NCBI GenBank assembly: GCA_035294465.1
Contig: DATGKW010000266.1
Location: forward strand, 1-22,520
Origin: Paraktedonobacter sp035294465
GTDB lineage: Bacteria; Chloroflexota; Ktedonobacteria; Ktedonobacterales; Ktedonobacteraceae
Direction: 5' to 3'
Length of the DNA: 22,520 bases
This document shows positions 1 to 8,301 of the stretch, piece after piece. The stretch's first letter is position 1; every line of letters starts with the position of its first letter. Made by a program: the position numbers and the translations under genes. The notes under the pieces were generated by a model, which was not told the DNA's origin, did no database searches, and saw only the letters and a program-made list of their open reading frames with translations.

Positions 1-1343
1 CGGCCAGTGTGCTGTCGTTCCCATTGCAAGGCGCGTTCCTGCAACATCTCGGTCGAGATCTCCAGGCCGCGCTGAGTGGCCAGTTCTGTGACAATGCGCA
101 GGTATTGCTGCTGGCTGGGCGCGAGGAAAGTCACGCGGAGCGCGAAACGATGCGCCAGGGATTGTTTCTCGTCCATCGTGTCGCGCCAGTTGACATCATC
201 GCTCTGGCTGCCGCGTTCGCTGAAATGCTCGCGGATGAGATTCAGGCGATTGGAGGTTGCGCAGATCAGCACATTGGCCGGGCGAGCTTCCGCCGTGCCT
301 TCCAGCATGACTTTCAGCGCTTTATAGGTTGTCTCGTGCTCTTCAAACGAGAGATCATCAATGAAGAGCAGATAGTGTGGAGCGCGTTCGCGCAACTGAG
401 CAACCACAAGTGGCAGGTCGCCGATATCATCCTTGCTGAGTTCAACCAGGCAGAGGCCCTGATCGGCATATGTATTGACCAGGGCTTTGACGGTCGAGGA
501 TTTGCCTGTGCCCGGCGGGCCGTAGAGCAGCATATCCTGCGCTGGCAGACCGACCAGGAAACGCTTGATATTGGTGGTCAGTAGCTTTTGCTGGCGCTCT
601 TGAGCTACCAGGTTCGCCAACCGTACCGGGTCGGGGTGGGCGATTCCGGCCAGGCGCTTCTCAGTTCCGAGCCAGCGCAGAACATGGTAGCGGGCCTGCG
701 TGCCTGTTCCGTGTCGCATCCAATGCTGCTCAAGCGGCTCAACCAGGGTGGTCCAGTCGGGGCACGCGGCAATCTGCGCGGCCAGCACCTCGCGCGCGTG
801 AGGTTCCTCCTCCTTGTTGTGAGCGGGCGCGAGATCGAGCCAGGGAAGCCAGGCATCGCGCAGTGCGGGCATTGCGGGCGTGACAATGGCATTGACCATG
901 CACCATAATGTGTGCGCGTCGAGTTGAAAAAGCTGTTGAAGGGCGTGCAGTTCACGCCGCGCCTGCTCTCGCAGCCCGCGTGAAAGGCGCTCGGAGCCGA
1001 CGCGCTCGGCCTGCATGCTCCAGGGGTTGCGGTCATCAATCAAGCGTGCAACCAGATACGCCTGCCAGGCATCGGCCAGTCGCGGGGTTGCGTCTTCGTT
1101 GGCCATTGCTGCAAGCTCGCTAAAAGCATGACTGTAGCAGCGAGCAACAGAGACCGGCTCCGGATCCGCTGCCGCCAGGGCGTGCAGGAGAACCAGAACG
1201 GCATCGCCTGCACTTCCTCCCAGAACGTTGCGCAGCAGGCTCAAACCATCCGCAATATCTAATGCGCTCTGAATATCTGCATGCGGCCTGTATTCGTGCG
1301 CAATGATCTGGCCTTGCGCCTGTTTCTGTATAAGCGATTCCAT
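1..1343 (-). CDS. DUF815-family AAA+ ATPase (C-terminus beyond window)
   Basis: The frame is open from an ATG at 1343 to the window edge, giving 447 residues without a stop, so the 3' end is missing. Visible motifs are a P-loop GPPGTGKS (about residues 275-282), a Walker B strand YLLFIDDLSFEE (324-335) and a sensor-1 segment LICATSN (359-365). This order and the wording FIDDLSFEE are typical of DUF815 (PF05673) ATP-binding proteins, whose cellular role is not established. Residues 1-250 form a helical, charged N-terminal region before the ATPase core. The start is supported by AAGGTG a few bases upstream. The gene follows the amine oxidase gene by 98 bp but has its own extended -10 box, so it is probably transcribed separately as well. 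The long plus-strand frame over 9-584 is a shadow of this gene. Confidence 0.85.
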   Translation of the reverse strand, partial: MESLIQKQAQGQIIAHEYRPHADIQSALDIADGLSLLRNVLGGSAGDAVLVLLHALAAADPEPVSVARCYSHAFSELAAMANEDATPRLADAWQAYLVARLIDDRNPWSMQAERVGSERLSRGLREQARRELHALQQLFQLDAHTLWCMVNAIVTPAMPALRDAWLPWLDLAPAHNKEEEPHAREVLAAQIAACPDWTTLVEPLEQHWMRHGTGTQARYHVLRWLGTEKRLAGIAHPDPVRLANLVAQERQQKLLTTNIKRFLVGLPAQDMLLYGPPGTGKSSTVKALVNTYADQGLCLVELSKDDIGDLPLVVAQLRERAPHYLLFIDDLSFEEHETTYKALKVMLEGTAEARPANVLICATSNRLNLIREHFSERGSQSDDVNWRDTMDEKQSLAHRFALRVTFLAPSQQQYLRIVTELATQRGLEISTEMLQERALQWERQHTG

Positions 1344-1406
1344 ATTCACCTTAATTGCGTGAGATGTGTACTGATCTTGAGGTGGATCAGGCTGTGTTTT
1401 AAGTGG

Positions 1407-1415
1407 AGTATAGCA
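1407..1415 (-). promoter_or_regulatory. Extended -10 promoter for the DUF815 gene
   Basis: The minus strand reads TGCTATACT, an extended -10 hexamer, 64 bp upstream of the ATG. No good -35 box is seen at 16-18 bp. The same nonamer occurs at 3473-3481 and 6837-6845, also just upstream of minus-strand genes. Confidence 0.55.
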
Positions 1416-1441
1416 TGGATTGGCGTGGGAGGGCGAATCCC

Positions 1442-2860
1442 TTAGCTCCAATCCTGTAGAATTTCCTGAGCAGCGCGCGCCCCTTCCCTGGCTGCGCCTT
1501 CCATGAAGCCCTGGAACTCGACCGAGCAGTGTTCGCCGGCAAAGTGAATTGGCCCCTGGCGCATGCCTTCGTAGCCGCTAAAGCGAGTGTATTGCCCGGT
1601 CTTCCAGCACGCGTAACTGCCCAGAAGGTACGGGTCGCCGGCGGGGTAGCTTAACGCAGCTCTCCCGACGTAATGAGCGCTGATCCCTGGAAAGACCTGC
1701 TCTAGTTGCTGCAAGCAGTTCTGAGCATAGCGCCGGATCTTCGCGGAATCATTCGTCGTGGAATAGGCCGCCTCTGGCCTGTACGCGGATCCTCTCTTGC
1801 CGCTCGTATAGTTGACGAGCAGACCACTTGAGCCTGTTTGACCGAGAGAGGCATCCCAGAGCGTCTGTATTTCCAGATCCGTGATGATGAAGCCGCTGTG
1901 CGGATGCGGCCATGGGCCATCTGCGTACCAGTACGGCCTGTCGAACTGCAAGAAGAGCTTGGAAACCGTGCCGTAGCCAAGCTCTTCGATAGCTGCTTTC
2001 TTGAGAGAATCAAAGCCAGCCTGCCGGTAATCAACGTGGCGTAAGGTGCTAAATGGGAGCGCGAGAATCACGCGGTCGCAAGACACCCGCGCCAGGCCAT
2101 CAGCTGTGGCAAACGTCAGGGTGAGAAGGGCATCGCTCTCTCGTGCAAGCGCTAGGAGTTGGTGATTCAGATGGATACAGCCCTGAGGCAGATGGCGGGC
2201 AATCACCTGCGGTAGTTGCTCGTTCCCGCCAACAATTTTGCAGCTTCCTTGCATCGGCCTGGGTGTGGTCAGGCCCCGCGAAGAGCCTCGCGGGCCGAAA
2301 AGATAGAGCAGATTGAGGGCGCTCTGCTCATTTGTATCCAGGCCGTAGAAACCAGTGCAGGCGGCGTCCAGCAGATGCCCTACCGGCGTCCCGTGCCCGC
2401 CCTCAACATACTGCTCGATCCAGTCATACGCGCTCAGATGATCGAGCCGGAAGCCCTCTTGAGTGAAGTGCGCGTAAGTCGTGGGAAAACCGGCCTTCTG
2501 CATCTGTTGCTGTAAGAGAGGTGTGAGCGACTGGAAGTCCTTTTCCAGTTCTTCTGCGCTGTAATAGCGATGACAGAGATACATGATAGCCGGGGCCTGT
2601 CCTGCTCTTCCCTGCCCCAGATCGATGGTGGTGAGGCCAAAGCGCTTGATGAGCCGATGGATGGTTTCGTGGTCACCGTCGATAAATTCACCGCACCGCT
2701 CGCTCACCATGCCATCTGCCCAGGTCGCGCTATCGGAGTGCATGCGCCCGCCGACGCGGTTGGACGCTTCGTAGATATCGCACGCGAGACCGGCATCTTG
2801 CAAGGTGAGGGCTGCATTGAGTCCCGCGATTCCTGCGCCAACGATAGCGATCCGGGGCAT
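1442..2860 (-). CDS. FAD-dependent amine oxidase (monoamine oxidase-like)
   Basis: 472 residues, typical of the flavin amine oxidase family (PF01593). The N-terminus has the dinucleotide-binding fingerprint GAGIAG (residues 8-13) followed by the FAD-anchoring RVGGR near residue 36. The C-terminus has the second FAD contact segment, HFAGEHCS, followed by GFMEGAAREGARAA. Such enzymes oxidise amines to imines with release of hydrogen peroxide; the substrate cannot be read from sequence. There is no signal peptide, so it is probably cytoplasmic or loosely membrane-bound. The ATG at 2860 is preceded by AAAGG, and the gene starts only 15 bp after the membrane-protein gene at 2876-3424, which implies co-transcription. 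Confidence 0.85.
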   Translation of the reverse strand: MPRIAIVGAGIAGLNAALTLQDAGLACDIYEASNRVGGRMHSDSATWADGMVSERCGEFIDGDHETIHRLIKRFGLTTIDLGQGRAGQAPAIMYLCHRYYSAEELEKDFQSLTPLLQQQMQKAGFPTTYAHFTQEGFRLDHLSAYDWIEQYVEGGHGTPVGHLLDAACTGFYGLDTNEQSALNLLYLFGPRGSSRGLTTPRPMQGSCKIVGGNEQLPQVIARHLPQGCIHLNHQLLALARESDALLTLTFATADGLARVSCDRVILALPFSTLRHVDYRQAGFDSLKKAAIEELGYGTVSKLFLQFDRPYWYADGPWPHPHSGFIITDLEIQTLWDASLGQTGSSGLLVNYTSGKRGSAYRPEAAYSTTNDSAKIRRYAQNCLQQLEQVFPGISAHYVGRAALSYPAGDPYLLGSYACWKTGQYTRFSGYEGMRQGPIHFAGEHCSVEFQGFMEGAAREGARAAQEILQDWS

Positions 2861-2875
2861 AGTTCTTTTGCCTTT

Positions 2876-3424
2876 CTAGTTCTGACTCTGGTTCTGCTGC
2901 TGAGAGCGCACGAGGATAAAGTAGGTCACGCTATCCCACGAATTGTGAATGCCGATGAACAGAAACAGCAGCGTTGCAGCACCAACGACGAAGAGCGCCA
3001 GGGCCGGGTTGATCAAAAGAACAATGGCCGCGATAAAAATGGCGGCGTACGAGACGAGCGGAAAGATCATATGCCACAGCCAGTCTTCCAGCACCGGTTC
3101 GTATTCATTCTGCTGGCGCGCGCGCCGTATAACGATGATGATATAAATTACTCCCGCGAGGCCGCAGAGACCAAGCAGAAGGCTAACATTCCAGAACGTC
3201 GGCCACGGTGCGCTGAGAAGCGCGGCGATGAAGAGCGCGGCACCAAAGTGCGCGACGTTTGGCGTGCCGAATGTCGCGATTCCATCTCCTGACCCTGGCG
3301 TCTCTGCCCTTGCGATCAGCGTGATCACGACAAACACCAGGCCGGTCAGCGCGGCAGCTGATGAACCAATAATGCTGTAAAAGCTGTGCCAACTGCTAAG
3401 TAACGAGGCGACGGCCTCCTGCAC
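2876..3424 (-). CDS. Multi-pass membrane protein of unknown function
   Basis: I chose the GTG at 3424 because GGAAGGAGG lies 7 nt upstream. The in-frame ATG at 3457 lacks a ribosome site and would sit only about 9 nt from the predicted transcription start. The product is 182 residues with about five hydrophobic helices: SIIGSSAAALTGLVFVVITLI near the N-terminus, three in the middle, and one near residue 150. It ends in a Q/N-rich tail (SQQQNQSQN). A charged loop (RRARQQNEYEPVLEDW) separates helices three and four. I recognise no named family or catalytic motif. Its stop lies 15 bp before the amine oxidase start, so the two are probably one transcript, but a functional link is not shown. Confidence 0.75.
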   Translation of the reverse strand: MQEAVASLLSSWHSFYSIIGSSAAALTGLVFVVITLIARAETPGSGDGIATFGTPNVAHFGAALFIAALLSAPWPTFWNVSLLLGLCGLAGVIYIIIVIRRARQQNEYEPVLEDWLWHMIFPLVSYAAIFIAAIVLLINPALALFVVGAATLLFLFIGIHNSWDSVTYFILVRSQQQNQSQN

Positions 3425-3472
3425 AATAAAGCCTCCTTCCGGTGAACAAGCAAACATTAGAGAGCTTCACCC

Positions 3473-3481
3473 AGTATAGCA
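3473..3481 (-). promoter_or_regulatory. Extended -10 promoter for the membrane protein/amine oxidase pair
   Basis: The minus strand reads TGCTATACT. Transcription would start near 3466, giving a leader of about 42 nt to the GTG at 3424. No convincing -35 box. Confidence 0.55.
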
Positions 3482-3619
3482 TACAATCGTCGTCATAGCT
3501 TTTCCGACTTGCGCGCTCGCACAAAGGCGCTGATCAAGCACCCATCGAGCGCGGCATTCCTTAAATATATTAGAGAATATAGAGAGTGGCCGAAGATGCG
3601 AACGAGCAGCCTTTTGGGG

Positions 3620-3625
3620 TATGCT
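3620..3625 (+). promoter_or_regulatory. Possible -10 box (TATGCT) for the TPP-enzyme gene
   Basis: GGTATGCTG at 3618-3626 matches the -10 context of the response-regulator promoter near 8258-8266. There is no clear -35 box. It would give a leader of about 77 nt to the ATG at 3709 and leaves the upstream ATG at 3637 almost leaderless. Confidence 0.3.
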
Positions 3626-3708
3626 GAGAGAGAACTATGCTCGCCGCGAGTGGGTCACGGAAAGAAAAGGCTGTCCAACACGAGCAAAAGGAAAGGAAAA
3701 AAAGGAAG

Positions 3709-5346
3709 ATGCAAGTTTCCCATGCAATCGCTGAGATTCTGAAGCGCGAAGGGGTTGAGTTTCTCATCGGCTATCCCGTGAATCCGATCATTGAGGCCGC
3801 CGCGGAAGCGGATATTCGCACGATCATTGTGCGCCAGGAACGCACAGGATTGCATATGGCCGATGCTGTCAGCCGCGTGACATCTGGAGAACGCATTGGC
3901 GTCTTTGCGATGCAGCACGGCCCCGGCACTGAGAATGCCTTTGGGGGCGTGGCGCAAGCCTACGGTGACTCGTCGCCCATTGTCGTGCTGCCGGCGGGCT
4001 ACCCCCGTTCGCTGAACATGGTTCCCCCGAATTTCAATGCCTTCCTTAATTTCCAGCACGTTACCAAATCGGTCGAGCAGGTCACGACTGCGGCGGCAGT
4101 GGTGGATGCGCTGAGGCGAGCGTTCACTCAGGCAAAAAATGGGAGGCCGCGCCCGGTGATGGTCGAAATTCCCGGCGATATCTTTACGGAGGAGATTGCC
4201 GAGCCATTGTCCTATCGTCCGGCTCCTCGCGTGCGTTATGCACCAGATCCCCAGGAGGTTGAGCGCGTGGCCCAGGTGCTGGTTGAGGCGCAGCGACCGG
4301 TTATCTATGCCGGGCAGGGTGTCCACTATGCGCGGGCCTGGCAGCCTTTGCGCGACCTGGCAGAGCTATTAGAAGCCCCGGTCACGACCAGCCTGCAAGG
4401 AAAAAGCGCTTTTCCCGAAACACATCCTCTCTCGCTTGGCTCCGGCGGCCTTGCCATGCCCCAACCTGTGTACGACTTTTTGGCGAACTCCGATGTCATT
4501 TTCGGCATTGGTTGTAGCTTTACCACGACCAATTACGGGATTCGCATGCCCAGGGACAAGACCATGATCCAGGCCACGCTGGACCCCGCCGACCTCAATA
4601 AGGATCTGCCAATCGACTATGGCCTGCTTGGAGATGCGGGCCTGACGTTGAGTATGCTCGTTGAGGCCGTCAAGGATCGGCTCGGTGGCAAGGCTCGCGG
4701 CAGAAGCGCGCAGGTTGCTCAGCAGATCCAGGTGGCGAAAACGCGCTGGCTCGACCAGTGGAAACCCCGGCTCACTTCGAGCGAAATCCCGCTCTCGCCC
4801 TATCGCGTGATCTGGGACCTGCTCCACACCGTGGACGTAGCCCATACGATTATCACCCACGACGCTGGCAGCCCGCGCGACCAGCTCTCGCCCTTCTGGA
4901 CTCCGCAGGAGCCGCTGACCTACATTGGCTGGGGCAAAACAACGCAGCTTGGGTACGGGCTAGGCCTGGCTATGGGGGCCAAACTGGCGCGTCCAGATAT
5001 GCTATGCATCAATGTGTGGGGAGACGCGGCCATAGGCTTCACTGGCATGGACTTTGAGACGGCTGTCCGCGAACGCATTCCTATCCTTTCGATTATGCTG
5101 AACAACTTCTCCATGGCCATCGAGCTGCCGGTCATGAAAGTAGCCACAGAGAAGTATCAGAGTACCAACATTTCTGGCAACTATGCAGAACTGGCCCACG
5201 CCCTCGGTGGATATGCCGAACGTATCACCGAGCCGGGCGAGATTGTCCCGGCCATTCAGCGTGGCATTCGTCAGACGCAGGAAGGCACGCCTGTCCTGCT
5301 TGAGTTTCTGACACAGAAGGAGCGAGCCGTTTCTACTTTCAAGTGA
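3709..5346 (+). CDS. Thiamine diphosphate-dependent enzyme (acetolactate synthase-like fold)
   Basis: 545 residues with the three-domain layout of TPP enzymes of the acetolactate synthase/oxalyl-CoA decarboxylase/benzaldehyde lyase group. The N-terminal pyrimidine-binding domain (about 1-165) carries the activating glutamate in VRQER (E44). The middle domain is about 185-325. The C-terminal TPP-binding domain (about 385-520) has the metal motif starting GDAAIG (G438, D439) and ending LNN (N465-N466). The exact reaction cannot be assigned. I use the ATG at 3709 because family homology begins there and it follows a purine-rich AAAGGA stretch. The frame is open upstream to an ATG at 3637, but those 24 lysine-rich residues look non-coding. 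The stop overlaps the convergent GH51 gene by 8 bp. Confidence 0.85.
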   Translation: MQVSHAIAEILKREGVEFLIGYPVNPIIEAAAEADIRTIIVRQERTGLHMADAVSRVTSGERIGVFAMQHGPGTENAFGGVAQAYGDSSPIVVLPAGYPRSLNMVPPNFNAFLNFQHVTKSVEQVTTAAAVVDALRRAFTQAKNGRPRPVMVEIPGDIFTEEIAEPLSYRPAPRVRYAPDPQEVERVAQVLVEAQRPVIYAGQGVHYARAWQPLRDLAELLEAPVTTSLQGKSAFPETHPLSLGSGGLAMPQPVYDFLANSDVIFGIGCSFTTTNYGIRMPRDKTMIQATLDPADLNKDLPIDYGLLGDAGLTLSMLVEAVKDRLGGKARGRSAQVAQQIQVAKTRWLDQWKPRLTSSEIPLSPYRVIWDLLHTVDVAHTIITHDAGSPRDQLSPFWTPQEPLTYIGWGKTTQLGYGLGLAMGAKLARPDMLCINVWGDAAIGFTGMDFETAVRERIPILSIMLNNFSMAIELPVMKVATEKYQSTNISGNYAELAHALGGYAERITEPGEIVPAIQRGIRQTQEGTPVLLEFLTQKERAVSTFK

Positions 5347-6817
5347 GATGTAAGCGCAAGAGCGTGAACGAATGAGGCGGAAAGGCATAGCTGAAGCTGC
5401 TTCCTGCCAGGTCGAGATGTCGTTCCTTTCTATCGACCGCGTGGGGATTTTCAAAGGAATTGACCGTATCCAGGCTGCTGCCATTCACCTCATACGCGGT
5501 TCCACCAGTCACTGCGGCGTTATCGGCCAGTTGGATTGCGGCAGTATGCGCGCGCTCAGGGTCGCGGTTCACCACAGCCAGCGCTAGAGAGCGTTCGGTC
5601 GCGTTCCATGTGGCCGACACGTCCAGCAGTTTGAATGGACCCAGGCCGGCGACCGGGTGGGACGCGGCCGGCTGCTCCTTATCGGCTGGCAGGCTATACA
5701 ATTCGCAATCAACGAATGCATCCAGCGCTGTCCCCCTCATATGCTCACTAAACAGGTGGAAGGGGTGATAGATTGTCTGGTAGAATAGTCCCTCTTTATT
5801 TGTGAAGATAGGGGCGATAACGTTGACAAGCTGCGCCAGGTTGGCGATTTTGACAACGTTGCACTGGCGCACGAAGCTATTGAGATAGGTCGCGACGGCG
5901 AGCGCGTCGGCTAGCGTGTAGCGCTCTTCCAGGCCCGGCCCGCTCCGGTGCATGAACCAGACGTTCCATTCATCGTAGGCAATAGAGATCGGGTGCGCGA
6001 TATGCTGGTTGTAACGTATGCTCTCGATCCAGGCCTGGCAGATACGCAGCGCCCGCTCGACCTGGTGCGGAGCGAAAACATTGCTGTAATAGTCGTCGCT
6101 GCCGGTATAGAGGTGAATGCTGTGGTAGTCAACATAAGGAGCCAGGCCCTCCAGGACGATCCTATCCCACTCGTTCCAGCCATTCTGCCCGCAACTTACA
6201 AGCTGGATGGTGGAATCTGTCCACTTCATCACCTTCGCGAACTCAACAGCCTTCTTTACATAATCCTCAGCGCTTAGACTGCCGATTTGCCAGTGCCCAT
6301 ACATCTCGTTGCCCAGGCCCCAGTACTTTACCCCATAGGGTTCCTCGTGGCCGTGCTGCCTGCGCAGGTTTGCCCAGTACGTGTTGCCAGTGCCGTTGCA
6401 ATACTCGACCCAGGCTTGAGCCTCGTCCAGCGTGCCGCTGCCCATGTTAACGCAGATATACGGTTCAGTGCCAACTAGGCGGCAGTACTGGATGAACTCG
6501 TCGGTGCCAAAATGATTGGATTCCTCGGCGTGCCAGGCCAGTTCCAGCTTGCGAGGCCGCTTCTCAACAGGGCCAATGCCGTCTGTCCAGTGATAGCCAC
6601 TGACAAAGTTCCCGCCAGGCCAGCGCAGCATGGGCAGCCGGAGGGAGCGGACAGCCTCCAGCACGTCTACACGAAAACCATGCGCGTCCGCCAGTGGAGA
6701 GCCTTCCTCGTAGATGCCGCCGTAGATGCAGCGGCCCAGATGCTCGATGAATCCGCTGTAGATCCTGCGATCTACTTGACCGATTGTGCGGTCGAGGTCT
6801 ATTTTGATTCTTGCCAT
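5339..6817 (-). CDS. abfA: Alpha-L-arabinofuranosidase, GH51
   Basis: 492 residues, the usual length for intracellular GH51 enzymes, which remove arabinofuranosyl groups from arabinan or arabinoxylan oligosaccharides with retention. The N-terminal strand and early RRIYSGFIEHLGRCIYGG motif are characteristic. The acid/base glutamate is E171 in GLGNEMYG and the nucleophile is E283 in YDEWNVW; the barrel is followed by a C-terminal beta domain. There is no signal peptide, so it acts in the cytoplasm on imported oligosaccharides. The ATG at 6817 is preceded by AAGGAGGT, a full match to the anti-Shine-Dalgarno, 5 nt away. A TGCTATACT box and, further upstream, a 16-bp motif shared with the GH15 promoter region lie in front. 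The gene overlaps the convergent TPP-enzyme stop. Confidence 0.95.
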   Translation of the reverse strand: MARIKIDLDRTIGQVDRRIYSGFIEHLGRCIYGGIYEEGSPLADAHGFRVDVLEAVRSLRLPMLRWPGGNFVSGYHWTDGIGPVEKRPRKLELAWHAEESNHFGTDEFIQYCRLVGTEPYICVNMGSGTLDEAQAWVEYCNGTGNTYWANLRRQHGHEEPYGVKYWGLGNEMYGHWQIGSLSAEDYVKKAVEFAKVMKWTDSTIQLVSCGQNGWNEWDRIVLEGLAPYVDYHSIHLYTGSDDYYSNVFAPHQVERALRICQAWIESIRYNQHIAHPISIAYDEWNVWFMHRSGPGLEERYTLADALAVATYLNSFVRQCNVVKIANLAQLVNVIAPIFTNKEGLFYQTIYHPFHLFSEHMRGTALDAFVDCELYSLPADKEQPAASHPVAGLGPFKLLDVSATWNATERSLALAVVNRDPERAHTAAIQLADNAAVTGGTAYEVNGSSLDTVNSFENPHAVDRKERHLDLAGSSFSYAFPPHSFTLLRLHLT

Positions 6818-6836
6818 CTCTTACCTCCTTGACTCA

Positions 6837-6845
6837 AGTATAGCA
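6837..6845 (-). promoter_or_regulatory. Extended -10 promoter for the GH51 gene
   Basis: The minus strand reads TGCTATACT, 19 bp upstream of the ATG and just upstream of the Shine-Dalgarno, so the leader would be very short. No -35 match, as at the two other copies of this box. Confidence 0.55.
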
Positions 6846-6878
6846 TAGCCAGCTTGTGTGATCATGGCCGGGATAGTG

Positions 6879-6894
6879 TGTACTCATCGTGCTT
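6879..6894. promoter_or_regulatory. 16-bp motif shared with the GH15 upstream region
   Basis: The plus strand reads TGTACTCATCGTGCTT. It differs by one base from TGTACTCATCCTGCTT, present twice upstream of the glucoamylase gene (17414-17429 and 17488-17503) in the same orientation relative to the gene. Here it lies about 35 bp upstream of the -10 box, where an activator or repressor could bind. Confidence 0.5.
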
Positions 6895-7045
6895 TCATCT
6901 TGCGGTTGTAGAATTGCCTTGAACTCTCTTACGAATTCTGAGAGCGTTTGTGATGGTGGCAGACCCATATCCGCTTGCTGCTCTGAGCTTACTCTCTCTG
7001 CTTGAGTGCAATCTATGCCTGGCTGATTTAGGAGTTTGTTTGTTT

Positions 7046-8209
7046 ATGAAATCCATGAAATCTCGTCAAGCGCCCACAATCTCTGATATAGCTACTCGCC
7101 CGCTTCCAGCCAGCAGGCCGGAGGCCGCGCCTGTCCGGCCAGTTTTGCCTTTTCAGGGCTGGATGCTCCTGCCCATGCGCCTTTTTCTGGCACTGACATT
7201 TGTGTACGCGGGCGTGCAAAAGTTGACCAATCCACAATTCTTTCATAAAGCGACCCCCGGTTATATTGGCAACCAGATTATCGGTATGGCGCATGGCTCA
7301 CCCATTCAATACTGGCTGATCAAGCTCGTACTCCCTCATGCGATCCTCTTTGGCTGGGCGGTCGCGCTGGGAGAGATCGCGATTGGCCTGGGCGTTCTGG
7401 TGGGCTTTCTCTTCCGCCCGGCGGCTTTCTTTGGCCTGGTGCTCAATGTGCTCTTCTTTCTGACTGCAAGCTGGAACGTCTACCCGTACTTTTATGGAGC
7501 CGATATCGTGTTCGTGTTTTGCTGGATCACACTCTTGCTCACCGGACCATTGCCCACCGGCCTGCCCTCCATCGATGGCTGGCTCCAGCGCGTCTTTTTC
7601 CCGCGAGGCTTTGCGTCCGGGGAGAGCTGGCTGACACGCCTGCTGGCCGTCGCGCTGCTGGGCATGAACACCTGGAGAGCAGCCGAGCCAATCAGTGCAG
7701 CGGAACAACGGCGAAATCAGCATCACCAGCGGGCGTTTGTGGCCCAGCGACAAACGCGCCGCGCTTTCTTGAACGGCACGCTCGCAGGAGGAGCGGCCAT
7801 GCTCGGCGTGGCCCTGATGAGCGCTGTCTTGCATGTGTTTAATCGCCCGGCGGCCAGCAGTTCCGCTGCGACGGGCGGCCAGAGCGCGGGCGGAAGCGGT
7901 TCGGTCATTGCCCAGGTCAAGTCAGTTCCTGAGAATAGCGCGGTCACGTTTACTATTCCCTCAACTGGCGATCCAGGCGTGCTAATTCACCTGACCAATA
8001 ACCAGTTTGTTGCCTATGACGCGACCTGCACGCATGCCGGCTGCCAGGTGGGTTATGATCCTACCAGCCACGAGCTGATCTGCCCGTGTCATGGAGCGGT
8101 TTATGACCCTGCTCACCAGGCGACTGTTCTTCAGGGACCGGCCCAGGAGCCGCTGACCTCGGTCCCTATCCATATTGACGCGGGCACCGGAGACATTACC
8201 CTTGCCTGA
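7046..8209 (+). CDS. DoxX-like membrane domain fused to a Tat-targeted Rieske [2Fe-2S] domain
   Basis: 387 residues from the ATG at 7046 (AGGAG 11 nt upstream); a GTG at 6950 is in frame but lacks a ribosome site. Residues 38-165 contain about four membrane helices of DoxX/DoxD type, with FVYAGVQKLTNP near residue 52. After a polar loop comes TRRAFL (R238-R239), a twin-arginine signal, then a hydrophobic helix (243-264), a Ser/Gly/Ala-rich linker and a Rieske domain (about 287-387). Cluster ligands are C328 and H330 in CTHAGC and C346 and H349 in CPCHG; C333 and C348 match the disulfide pair of bc1-type proteins. The Rieske domain is probably outside the membrane, moving electrons to or from the quinone pool. 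DoxD is a thiosulfate:quinone oxidoreductase subunit in Acidianus, but the substrate here is unknown. The response regulator gene follows 92 bp downstream. Confidence 0.85.
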   Translation: MKSMKSRQAPTISDIATRPLPASRPEAAPVRPVLPFQGWMLLPMRLFLALTFVYAGVQKLTNPQFFHKATPGYIGNQIIGMAHGSPIQYWLIKLVLPHAILFGWAVALGEIAIGLGVLVGFLFRPAAFFGLVLNVLFFLTASWNVYPYFYGADIVFVFCWITLLLTGPLPTGLPSIDGWLQRVFFPRGFASGESWLTRLLAVALLGMNTWRAAEPISAAEQRRNQHHQRAFVAQRQTRRAFLNGTLAGGAAMLGVALMSAVLHVFNRPAASSSAATGGQSAGGSGSVIAQVKSVPENSAVTFTIPSTGDPGVLIHLTNNQFVAYDATCTHAGCQVGYDPTSHELICPCHGAVYDPAHQATVLQGPAQEPLTSVPIHIDAGTGDITLA

Positions 8210-8236
8210 GTCGTTCTCTACAAGGGTAATCTGTTA

Positions 8237-8265
8237 TTGACCACTTCACCGGCTGCCGGTATGCT
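8237..8265 (+). promoter_or_regulatory. Promoter of the two-component operon, with an internal inverted repeat
   Basis: TTGACC (8237-8242), a 17-bp spacer and TATGCT (8260-8265) form a good sigma-70-type promoter, 36 bp before the ATG at 8302. The spacer holds ACCGGC-T-GCCGGT (8248-8260), a perfect inverted repeat touching the -10 box, a plausible site for autoregulation or repression. Confidence 0.6.
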
Positions 8266-8301
8266 GTAAGCAAGGATGTGTGAGAAAGGAGGGTGAGCGT
8301 T

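Noticed and set aside
9..584. Plus-strand open frame of 191 codons
   Set aside because: Shadow of the DUF815 gene; the opposite strand carries Walker A, Walker B and sensor motifs.
1367..1380. TGTACTGATCTTGA as a further copy of the GH51/GH15 motif
   Set aside because: Several mismatches and a position downstream of the predicted -10 box; consistent with chance.
2570..3292. Plus-strand open frame of 240 codons
   Set aside because: It spans two genes on the minus strand (amine oxidase and membrane protein) and shows no family motif.
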